Of a stretch of DNA of 64,000 nucleotides, positions 51,183-59,553 are shown in pieces. Under the pieces are notes generated by a model, which was not told where the DNA came from, did not search any database, and worked only from the letters and a program-made list of their open reading frames with translations. Source of the stretch: UBA1426 sp052034085. Lineage in GTDB: Bacteria; Bacillota; Clostridia; Peptostreptococcales; Anaerovoracaceae. Every line of letters starts with the position of its first letter. The first letter of the stretch is position 1. The stretch is from positions 1-64,000 of the forward strand of contig JBPOJA010000015.1 in NCBI GenBank assembly GCA_052034085.1, written 5' to 3'. The translations under genes were made by a program, and so were the position numbers.

Positions 51183-54100
51183 ATGGCAGGGAATTGGTTA
51201 ATACGAAACGGGCAGAGTAAAATTACAGCATTTATTTTAACATTGGCGTTGGTTTTAGGGAGCTTCGTCCCGGTTTTTATAACAACAGATTTTGTCCATG
51301 CCGATGGGCCAGATGGTTTTGTCAGGGTAAGAATAGAGGCTGGGGGATTGGGGCTGGGAGCTGATGGTTCACCTCTCAGCGGAAAAACCGTATTGCCTGA
51401 AACAAAAGTTCCACTGAACAGCTTAACGACGGCAACAGCTATTAATGCAGTCAATCAGGCTTTGGGGTTACTGGGGTTACCGGCAGCGGAAGAAGGTTCA
51501 TTTGCCGGCTTTTATACCGCTTTTGGCGGCTTTTACAGCGGTGATACAACTTACTGGAACTTCATGCTTAATGATAAAGTAGCTTCCCTGGGGCTTGATG
51601 CCACTGAAGTGAAGAAAGACGACAGTGTGGTATTGTTTATAAAAGATTTTATCAGTAATACTCCTGAGTATGCATACTTTGTCAAGGGTTCGACCTATTT
51701 TTATAATGAAGGTTATCTTTATGCCACTGCGGATCTGGTTCTGCAAAAAAATAACCCTGCAGTTTATGATTGGAATCCGTCGTTTGATATGATTTCTCCG
51801 GAAAGCGCCGAACCTTTGGGCAATGTGGATGTCAGCGTTGTAAAAGATGGCGAAATAGTATCTGAAATGAAAACCGATTCGGAAAACGGCACCGTTTCAC
51901 TAAGCTTTTTTGACGCAGGAACTTATATGGTAACCGCCGCAAAGTACGAAAACGGAAAAGCATCAATCTGTCCGGCGTATGTGGAAATCGAAGTAACGGA
52001 TTCAGATATTTTTGTAAAAACACCGTCTTCAGCCCTGGATACTTCCCTGAGGAAGCTGGATCTGGTGTTCAAAGGGACGGGTGCAGACGACATTTCTACA
52101 AGCGCTTTAGCCTATCTTGGAGGGCTGATTAACGCAGGCAACCTTTACACGGAAGTTGCTCTGAGCGCAGTCGCCAGTGCCGAAACGGGAACGGAAGAGA
52201 TAGACGATGAGGTCACAGTGTCCCTGAGCTACAAACCGGAAACATCAGACAGTTTTGTCTCTGGAGGAGAGTTTGATTTTAAGGGAACATCAAAAATAAT
52301 TCCTTTGGAAGAAGGAGAGAATATAATAAAGCTTCATGTCAGCAACGGTTTGTTTGATTCTTTTACGCATACTCTTGTGGTTGTGCGCAAAACTTCGACA
52401 GACAACAGCGATACAGTAATTTCAGATGTTATAAATGCAGTTAAAGCTGTACCGGGGTCGCCTTACCCGGGTCCCGACTGGATTCTGTCAATGGTCGCCG
52501 CAGGTCTGAAAGGCGAGATATCGTCTGAGCTGAAAAATGCTTTTCTCGTTAAGGTGCTTGCTGATGTCAGGAATTTCGCAGGCGGAGCATATGTAAGCCG
52601 GGGAACTCTGGCAAAATATGCCATGGCGCTTAATGCTTTAAACATTGACCCAAGACAAATCCCTGATATCGATGGAAACCCTATCAATCTGATTGAATTT
52701 CTGGCAGTTTCTCCAGTGACATCATTACACCATGCTTACGACATGCCATATATGTTGTTACTATTCAGCATGGATATCTTCGATTCGGAAGATTATGAGC
52801 ATGCAGGGTTTTCTGCAGATGAGTTGATAAATGCGATTTTATGCAAACAAAACGAAAGCGGATTATGGCAGGACTATTTCGGATACGATGGAATAGACGA
52901 AACAGCTATGGTTATTGCAGCTTTGGCGGAATATTACGATGATAATGATGAGGTAAAAAACGCCGTGGACAAGGCGGTTGCTGCCTTAGCTGAAAGGCAG
53001 ACCCTTGATGGAGGATTTGACAGCGGATGGGGCACAAACTCAAATACAGCATCGACTGTCATAGCAGGGCTTGTTTCGCAGGGCATCAACCCACATCTTG
53101 ACAGCAGGTATATTAAAAACGGCGTCAGTCTGATTGACAATCTCCTCTCATTTAAAACTGGAAACAATACCCTGGGCTATCAGAACAACTCTGTTACAGA
53201 TGAACTGGCATGCATTCAGGGGTTTCAGGCTCTGGCTACTTACAGAAATCTGAAAAGCGGCAATGGCAAAACCAGCATCTATGATGTTGATGAAGATATC
53301 TTCGTATATACGAACTGGCCTGATGCCAGATTGTTAACAGGTATTGCCGTAACCAGAGAGCCTGTTAAAAAGATATACTCATATGATTCCGACGGTAGCA
53401 GCACGATAGTTGATACAGGGGGAATGGAAGTAAGGGCTTACTATAATGGCAAGATGTCAGACTATAAAATCCTGGAAGATGGTGATTACACGGTATCGAC
53501 TATTGACACCGCATCTGCGGGCACAAAACAGGTTACGGTTGCGTATCAGGGCCATACCGCAACATTTAATGTGACCGTGAATGAGCAAAGCGGCGCCGCA
53601 CCCCAAGCAAAAACTGTTAAAATCACAGTCAGAAGCAGTGGCAAAGGCATTATTGCATCGGATAATGCTTATCCTGTGGAGCCAGGGAAAACAACCGTGT
53701 TAGATGCGCTTAAAGCGGTTCTGAGCGCAGCAGGCATATCTTACACTATCAGCGGCGGCTATGTTTCAGAAATCGATGGCCTCAGAGAATTCGAACATGG
53801 CGCCAATTCAGGATGGATGTATTTTGTTAACGGAGAAGATCCTGTTATAGCAGCCGGCTTATACAAATTAAGCGGCGGAGAGAAGGTTGAGTGGAAATAT
53901 ACATTGGATTACACTCAGGAATCCGGCTCAGGCAAATGGAATCAGGATGAGGATCAATCCGAGGAATCAGATTTGAATGAAGCCTGGCCCTTCCTCGATG
54001 TAAAAGAGGGCAGCGACAACTGGTACTATGAAGCTGTTAAATACGTTTACGAAAAGGGCATATTTGCCGGCACGGCAGCCGATAAGTTTTCACCTGATGC

Positions 54101-54581
54101 TCCTCTGACAAGAGCCATGCTGGCTGCAGTTCTGGCACGGATGTCGGGGGTGGATCTGACGGCTTATGAAGCGTTTTATGAGAGCGATTCCGGCGGCATC
54201 TTTAACGATGTGCCAGCGAGAAGCTGGTATGGGCCTGCTGTTGCCTGGGCCAAAGAAGTTGGCATTGTCAGTGGTTACGAAAACAAGGATGGCAGTTTTT
54301 CCTTCAGACCCGACGCTAATATAAGCCGTCAGGACATAGCCGTTATGCTTCACAATTATAACGAAAAAGTCGGGAAGAAAAACTACGCGAAAGTTGAGGC
54401 AATTGAGTTTGCAGACAGCGACAAAATCCCGGGATATGCCAAGGATGCCGTTAGAGTTATGCAGGAAACAGGCATTATCAGTGGTTTCCCGGAAAAAGAC
54501 GGGACCTACAGGTATAGGCCCGGGGACATAACCACAAGAGCCCAGGCAGCAAACCTGCTTTATAACATGCTGACCAAATAG
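51183..54581 (+). CDS. S-layer-anchored transcobalamin/intrinsic-factor-like protein
   Basis: A 1132-residue secreted protein. Domains in order: signal peptide (1-40); DUF4430 domain (about 45-156; DTTYWNFMLNDKVAS); a linking region; an alpha/alpha-barrel (about 410-695; DETAMVIAALAEYY, NTASTVIAGLVSQGI); an Ig-like domain (about 719-800); a second DUF4430 domain (about 809-910; SGWMYFVNGEDPVIAAG); and three SLH domains (about 934-1131) for binding cell-wall polymer. The barrel plus DUF4430 is the domain pair of animal B12 carriers. A good GGAGG site precedes the ATG. It lies in the B12-riboswitch operon before the ECF genes, so cobalamin or corrinoid binding is the best inference. Confidence 0.85.
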   Translation: MAGNWLIRNGQSKITAFILTLALVLGSFVPVFITTDFVHADGPDGFVRVRIEAGGLGLGADGSPLSGKTVLPETKVPLNSLTTATAINAVNQALGLLGLPAAEEGSFAGFYTAFGGFYSGDTTYWNFMLNDKVASLGLDATEVKKDDSVVLFIKDFISNTPEYAYFVKGSTYFYNEGYLYATADLVLQKNNPAVYDWNPSFDMISPESAEPLGNVDVSVVKDGEIVSEMKTDSENGTVSLSFFDAGTYMVTAAKYENGKASICPAYVEIEVTDSDIFVKTPSSALDTSLRKLDLVFKGTGADDISTSALAYLGGLINAGNLYTEVALSAVASAETGTEEIDDEVTVSLSYKPETSDSFVSGGEFDFKGTSKIIPLEEGENIIKLHVSNGLFDSFTHTLVVVRKTSTDNSDTVISDVINAVKAVPGSPYPGPDWILSMVAAGLKGEISSELKNAFLVKVLADVRNFAGGAYVSRGTLAKYAMALNALNIDPRQIPDIDGNPINLIEFLAVSPVTSLHHAYDMPYMLLLFSMDIFDSEDYEHAGFSADELINAILCKQNESGLWQDYFGYDGIDETAMVIAALAEYYDDNDEVKNAVDKAVAALAERQTLDGGFDSGWGTNSNTASTVIAGLVSQGINPHLDSRYIKNGVSLIDNLLSFKTGNNTLGYQNNSVTDELACIQGFQALATYRNLKSGNGKTSIYDVDEDIFVYTNWPDARLLTGIAVTREPVKKIYSYDSDGSSTIVDTGGMEVRAYYNGKMSDYKILEDGDYTVSTIDTASAGTKQVTVAYQGHTATFNVTVNEQSGAAPQAKTVKITVRSSGKGIIASDNAYPVEPGKTTVLDALKAVLSAAGISYTISGGYVSEIDGLREFEHGANSGWMYFVNGEDPVIAAGLYKLSGGEKVEWKYTLDYTQESGSGKWNQDEDQSEESDLNEAWPFLDVKEGSDNWYYEAVKYVYEKGIFAGTAADKFSPDAPLTRAMLAAVLARMSGVDLTAYEAFYESDSGGIFNDVPARSWYGPAVAWAKEVGIVSGYENKDGSFSFRPDANISRQDIAVMLHNYNEKVGKKNYAKVEAIEFADSDKIPGYAKDAVRVMQETGIISGFPEKDGTYRYRPGDITTRAQAANLLYNMLTK

Positions 54582-54633
54582 CCCGGGGATTAAAGAGGGC
54601 AGTTCAGTTTAGCTTTGTAGAGAGGTAGGATTA

Positions 54634-55521
54634 TTGAGGGACACGTTTTCAACATACCACCCATTTGTAAATCTGGTGTTTTTCCTGGCCGTCATTGGCT
54701 TTGCCATGGTTTTTCTGCACCCTGTCTTTTTAGGTCTTACCCTGGCAGGATCCCTGGCCTACGGCCTCCTTTTAAATGGCAGAAAGAACATCCGATTCGC
54801 CTTGATAGTCCTCCTCCCTATGATGATTCTGGCCGGGCTTGTAAACCCCCTGTTCAACCACAGGGGGGTTACTATTTTATACTATATAGGGGATAATCCC
54901 CTGACCCTGGAGTCGATTTTATATGGTATTGCCATAGCCATCATGTTCGGCTCAGTCATCCTCTGGTTTTCCTGCGTAAACAAAATAATGACAGCCGATA
55001 AACTCATGCACATTTTCGGAAGAATGGCTCCGGCTTTATCTCTGATGCTTTCTATGATCCTTCGCTTTGTTCCCAGATTTAAGAGCCAGATTGACAAAAT
55101 ATCAAAGGGTCAGAAAGCCATAGGCAGAGATATTTCCGACGGGAGCCTGAAAGACCGTATCAGGCATGGCATTAAAATCCTCTCCATTATGATATCCTGG
55201 TCCCTGGAAAATGCTATTGATACAGCGGACTCCATGAAGTCCCGGGGTTTCGGTCTGGCAGGACGCAGCTCTTTTGCAATTTATCGTTTTGACCAAAGGG
55301 ACCGGCTTGTTCTTGCATGGATCCTGTGTCTGGCAGGCTTGGTAATTGCAGGAGCCTTTGCCGGTGAAAACACAATCCAGTACTTCCCTTTTATTAGCAT
55401 TAAGGAAAGAGGCCCTTTCAGCCTGCTGGTTTATACGAGTTATGGCCTGCTTTGCTTCACGCCGGTGATTTTAAATATTTCGGAGGCCTTAAAGTGGCGA
55501 CATTTACAGTCGAAAATCTAA
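54634..55521 (+). CDS. ECF transporter transmembrane (T) component
   Basis: The energy-coupling membrane subunit, 295 residues, of the CbiQ/EcfT family. About six hydrophobic segments are visible. The coupling-helix arginine motif is ADSMKSRGFGLAG, and a related upstream segment is LRFVPRFKSQI. It starts at TTG 54634 with GAGGTAGGA upstream. Its end overlaps the ATPase gene by 28 bases. With the fused ATPase and the S component it makes a complete ECF importer. Confidence 0.92.
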   Translation: MRDTFSTYHPFVNLVFFLAVIGFAMVFLHPVFLGLTLAGSLAYGLLLNGRKNIRFALIVLLPMMILAGLVNPLFNHRGVTILYYIGDNPLTLESILYGIAIAIMFGSVILWFSCVNKIMTADKLMHIFGRMAPALSLMLSMILRFVPRFKSQIDKISKGQKAIGRDISDGSLKDRIRHGIKILSIMISWSLENAIDTADSMKSRGFGLAGRSSFAIYRFDQRDRLVLAWILCLAGLVIAGAFAGENTIQYFPFISIKERGPFSLLVYTSYGLLCFTPVILNISEALKWRHLQSKI

Positions 55522-57206
55522 CATTTACATATCCGGGCAGGGTTGTACCCGCCATTGAAGATATAAGCTTTCAGGTGGAATACGGAGAGTTCATTTTGGT
55601 GTTTGGCCAAACCGGCTCCGGCAAAAGCACCCTGCTTAGAAATCTGAAAACAGTCCTGACCCCCCATGGTGAAAAATCCGGCACTGTCCTTTTCTACGGC
55701 AGACCTCTGGGGAACATTGACGAGGATGAACAGGCCAGAAGGATTGGTTACGTCCTGCAGAATCCTGACAATCAGATTGTGACCGACAAGGTGTGGCATG
55801 AGCTGGCTTTCGGACTTGAGAGTCTGGGTTATGACAACAAGGTAATTCGCCTCAGGGTGGCGGAAATGGCCAACTTCTTCGGCATACAGAGTTGGTTTCT
55901 TCGGGACACGGAAAAGCTTTCCGGCGGCCAGAAGCAAATCCTTAACCTGGCATCTGTCATGGCCATGCAGCCCGATGTTCTGATTCTGGATGAGCCTACA
56001 GCCCAGCTTGACCCCATTGCTGCTTCAGAATTTTTAGCCACCGTAAGGAAGATCAACAGAGAGATTGGTACCACAGTTATCATGACTGAACACCGGCTTG
56101 AAGAAGTTTTTCCCATGGCAGACCGGGTCTTGCTTTTGGATCAAGGAAAATTTCTGACCATGGATGAGCCGGGCAAAGTGGGTAAAATTTTGGCAGAATC
56201 AAAACATCCTATGGGAAAAGCCATGCCTGCCCCCATGCAGGTTTACGAAAGTTGTGTTATGGAAAATATCGGTGCCAGAAGAGAGAAAGCTCCCTTGAGC
56301 GTTAGGGAAGGCAGGACCTGGCTGACCGAAAGTTTTGAGGGAAGGGCTTTGCTTTTCGATAAGGTCGACACGGTTCCGATTTCGACTGTATCTCCGGCTT
56401 TGGATAATCCTCAATCAAGGCTTTTAGCCTTGGCCGCCAAAGACCTTTGGTTCCGCTATTCCAAACATGACAAAGATGTGCTGAAAGATTTTAATATAGA
56501 AATTGAAAGGGGCCAGCTCCATGCCATCATGGGAGGCAATGGGTCAGGAAAGACCACGGCACTTTCCGTGATAGGAGGCTTAAATAAGGCATATCGGGGT
56601 AAAATCTCCGGCATTGGCTCCGGCAAAGAAGCCGTTTCCGGCCCAGGGGCCGGGCCCGGCAAAATTTCAATGCTGCCCCAGAATCCCCAGGTCCTTTTCG
56701 TGGAGAAAACGATAAAACTGGACCTGCTTGAGGTTTGCTCCCGTGAACACGAGGTCATGGAAATTGCAAAACTGCTGGAAATTGACCACTTGCTGGAAGC
56801 CCACCCTTATGACCTGTCAGGCGGAGAGCAGCAGAGGGCGGCTCTTGCCAAGGTACTTTTAACAGAGCCGGATATTATTCTTCTTGATGAGCCTACCAAA
56901 GGCTTAGATAACCATTTCAAGGAGAAACTGGCCGGCCTGTTGAAAAAACTGACAGGCCAGGGCAAGACCATCATCATGGTATCCCATGATATAGAGTTTT
57001 GCGGGAAATATGCCGACAAATGTTCCATGCTGTTTGACGGTAGCATAATTACCACCAATACGCCCAACAGCTTTTTTTCTGGCAACAGCTTCTACACCAC
57101 GGCGGCCAACAGAATGTCCAGGCACATTTTTAAAAATGCAGTAACTGTGGAAGATGTGGAGGAACTTTGCCGAAAAAACCTGACAGAGCAGAAGAAAGCG
57201 GATTAA
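55494..57206 (+). CDS. ECF transporter fused A-A' ATPase
   Basis: Two ABC ATPase domains in one protein of about 570 residues, replacing the usual separate EcfA and EcfA'. Domain 1 has Walker A FGQTGSGKSTLLRN (near residue 40), signature LSGGQKQIL and Walker B VLILDEPTAQLD. Domain 2 has Walker A MGGNGSGKTTALS (near 345), signature LSGGEQQRAALA and IILLDEPTKGLD. Between them is a linker of about 80 residues. I chose GTG 55494, four bases after GGAGG plus CCTT; an upstream ATG at 55452 lies within the T gene and lacks a site. Confidence 0.93.
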   Translation: MATFTVENLTFTYPGRVVPAIEDISFQVEYGEFILVFGQTGSGKSTLLRNLKTVLTPHGEKSGTVLFYGRPLGNIDEDEQARRIGYVLQNPDNQIVTDKVWHELAFGLESLGYDNKVIRLRVAEMANFFGIQSWFLRDTEKLSGGQKQILNLASVMAMQPDVLILDEPTAQLDPIAASEFLATVRKINREIGTTVIMTEHRLEEVFPMADRVLLLDQGKFLTMDEPGKVGKILAESKHPMGKAMPAPMQVYESCVMENIGARREKAPLSVREGRTWLTESFEGRALLFDKVDTVPISTVSPALDNPQSRLLALAAKDLWFRYSKHDKDVLKDFNIEIERGQLHAIMGGNGSGKTTALSVIGGLNKAYRGKISGIGSGKEAVSGPGAGPGKISMLPQNPQVLFVEKTIKLDLLEVCSREHEVMEIAKLLEIDHLLEAHPYDLSGGEQQRAALAKVLLTEPDIILLDEPTKGLDNHFKEKLAGLLKKLTGQGKTIIMVSHDIEFCGKYADKCSMLFDGSIITTNTPNSFFSGNSFYTTAANRMSRHIFKNAVTVEDVEELCRKNLTEQKKAD

Positions 57207-57211
57207 TGTAA

Positions 57212-57952
57212 ATGAAGAGGCAAAAACTCATCACAATACTACTTATATTTGTTGTCACGCCCCTGACCATATTGGGAGGGGTTTTCTTCCTCGACGACAG
57301 AAAATATTATTTTATCAGTCTGCTCCTGGTTATCTACAGCCTGATCCCATTTTTCCTCCATTTCGAAGGAAGAAAACCCCAGGCCAGAGAACTGATGGCC
57401 ATTTCAGTTATGGCAGCCCTGGTGGTGGCCGGCCGGGCAGCCTTTTTTATGGTCCCCCAGTTTAAACCGGTTGTTGCCTTAGTAATAGTCAGTGGAATAG
57501 CCCTTGGCAGAGGAAGTGGATTCTTAGTGGGAGCCATGGGAGCCCTGGTATCAAACTTCTTTTTTGGGATGGGGCCTTTCACTCCCTGGCAGATGTTTAC
57601 CACGGGTTTAATCGGCTATCTTTCAGGTGCAATCTTTAAGCAGGCCGGGCCCGACATACCGGATAAGCCCGGCTTTCTCTATATCCATGCCATTCCAATA
57701 AAAAAAGCCTCCCTTTGTATCTTCGGCGGGCTGACCACTTTTTTCATTTACGGATGGATTATGGATCTTAGCTCAGTTTTAGCCTGGGCCGGCGAGTTAT
57801 CATGGAAGCTGGCAGGTGCCACCTATCTGGCCGGCCTTCCCTTCAATCTCATGCATTCTTTTTCCACCATGGTTTTTCTCTATTTTCTGGGTCTTCCCAT
57901 GATAGAAAAATTAGGCCGCATCAAAACAAAATACGGCCTGAATTTGTATTAG
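57212..57952 (+). CDS. ECF transporter S component, probably for cobalamin
   Basis: The substrate-binding membrane subunit, 246 residues, with about six to seven hydrophobic segments. The stretch LVIVSGIALGRGSGFLVGAM, then GALVSNFFFGMGPFTPWQM, is typical of ECF S components, including the CbrT-like group. Its last place in a B12-riboswitch operon with T and A subunits points to cobalamin or a precursor, but the ligand cannot be read from sequence alone. It starts five bases after the ATPase gene. Confidence 0.85.
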   Translation: MKRQKLITILLIFVVTPLTILGGVFFLDDRKYYFISLLLVIYSLIPFFLHFEGRKPQARELMAISVMAALVVAGRAAFFMVPQFKPVVALVIVSGIALGRGSGFLVGAMGALVSNFFFGMGPFTPWQMFTTGLIGYLSGAIFKQAGPDIPDKPGFLYIHAIPIKKASLCIFGGLTTFFIYGWIMDLSSVLAWAGELSWKLAGATYLAGLPFNLMHSFSTMVFLYFLGLPMIEKLGRIKTKYGLNLY

Positions 57953-58258
57953 TTTTCATTTTCTGGTCAATTTTTTCAGATGTGCTAAGATGGCCTAAGT
58001 TAACTGGAGATTTCTGGTCAAGTTCACGACTTACGCGGTACTATTTCAGGGTCACATGGCTCATCAGGCTATTTCAAACTAGCACAACTCCAAAATTTGG
58101 CCATAAAAAACCGTTTCGCCAAGCCGGCTTTAGCACTTCCTGATAACTTGCCCAAAACCGGCTTTTTCCCCAGAGCTTCGCCATATTATCACCAGAGCTG
58201 CACCGAAGGTTTCATGCGGTCGGCAGTAGCTGAAACCAGAAGAACCGAGGTATTAAGC
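57953..58258. other. Intergenic region between ECF S gene and alr
   Basis: No gene is convincing in these 306 bases. A short hairpin near 57913-57939 (AGGCCG / CGGCCT) overlaps the end of the S gene and is a weak terminator candidate. A direct CCGGCTTT pair lies near 58125 and 58156. Nothing else stands out. Confidence 0.5.
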
Positions 58259-59458
58259 TTAACCTCCAACATAAACCCGGGGCACTCTTTTACCTATCCG
58301 GCAGACAATCTCATAGTTGATGGTGCCGGTTTTTTCTGCTACTTCATCGGCCAATATCTCATTTTCACCTTGCCGGCCTATCAAAACCACCTCATCTCCA
58401 AGCTCCACTCCGGGAATGTCAGTCACGTCTATCATGCACTGGTCCATGCAGATGTTGCCCACCACCGGGGCAAACCGGCCTTTGACCAGAACCCGACCTT
58501 TTCCTGACAAAAATCTGGGGTAACCGTCAGCATAACCTAAAGGCAGGGTGGCGATTATGCTTACTCTTTCCGTGGTGAATTTGCGACCATAACTGATAGA
58601 GGTACCGGCAGGCACTGTCTTGATAAAACTGATATTTGCTTTCAGACTCATGGCAGGTTTCAAATCAATAATGGATTTATCCACTTCGTTAGAAGGATAG
58701 CATCCGTATATAATGATGCCGGGCCGCACCGCATCAAAGTTGGCCTCCGGCAGTTCCATGACAGCCGCGCTGTTGGCATGGGTCCTGAAACAAGTGGGCA
58801 CACCCAGTTCCCCCAATACTTCAGTCCAATGTTCAAACATCGAAATCTGCTGGCGGGCATAAGTCTTATCCTTTTCATCAGCTGTGGCAAAGTGGGAAAA
58901 AAGTCCCTTGATATTGATTCCCGGAAGTCCCATTATTTTGACTATACCTTCAAAGCTCTTTTCATCGGGGAAAAATCCCACCCGACCCATGCCGGTTTCA
59001 AGGGCAATCAGAACTTCCACGGTTTTCCCTTCACCTTGGAAAGATTCTATCCGGCCGCCGGCAGCCAACTCACGCCTGACAAGCTCATTGGATAAAACCT
59101 CTGCATCCCGGAAATTTGTAATTACAGGGGTGAAACCATAATCTATAACAGCTCCGGCGGCACCTTCAGGAGCCGGGCCCAGAATCACAACAGGAACATC
59201 GATGCCGGCTTCCCGCAGTTCTATGGCTTCGCTGATGGTAGCAACTCCTAAAGTTTCGACCCCATTTTTTAAAAGGACTTTAGAAACCTCCACTGCACCG
59301 TGACCGTAACCATCGGCCTTAACAACACCTATTATGGGAGTTGTTCCCACCAGTCGCTTTATTTCCTTTATATTATGATCTATACATGACAAGTCGATCT
59401 CAGCCCTGACAGCTCTCAGGCTACTGTCAAGCAGGGCTCCGGAATTACTTTTACCCAT
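58259..59458 (-). CDS. alr: Alanine racemase
   Basis: A fold type III PLP racemase of 399 residues. The PLP lysine is Lys47 in VVKADGYGHGA. The second catalytic region with the tyrosine lies in SISYGRKFTT, and LPLGYADGYPR and MDQCMIDVT are typical. GGAGGTGC precedes the ATG. It makes D-alanine for the cell wall; the ornithine pathway also yields D-alanine, so the enzyme could run in the other direction for catabolism (inference). It diverges from the glutamate-synthase-like gene. Confidence 0.96.
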   Translation of the reverse strand: MGKSNSGALLDSSLRAVRAEIDLSCIDHNIKEIKRLVGTTPIIGVVKADGYGHGAVEVSKVLLKNGVETLGVATISEAIELREAGIDVPVVILGPAPEGAAGAVIDYGFTPVITNFRDAEVLSNELVRRELAAGGRIESFQGEGKTVEVLIALETGMGRVGFFPDEKSFEGIVKIMGLPGINIKGLFSHFATADEKDKTYARQQISMFEHWTEVLGELGVPTCFRTHANSAAVMELPEANFDAVRPGIIIYGCYPSNEVDKSIIDLKPAMSLKANISFIKTVPAGTSISYGRKFTTERVSIIATLPLGYADGYPRFLSGKGRVLVKGRFAPVVGNICMDQCMIDVTDIPGVELGDEVVLIGRQGENEILADEVAEKTGTINYEIVCRIGKRVPRVYVGG

Positions 59459-59553
59459 GATTGCACCTCCACTTTGGAGTATATACCAAAATATGCAAAA
59501 GGTGTATAATTAGACATGAGTTAGCATCGTATAACCAAAAAAGGAGGTGCATC

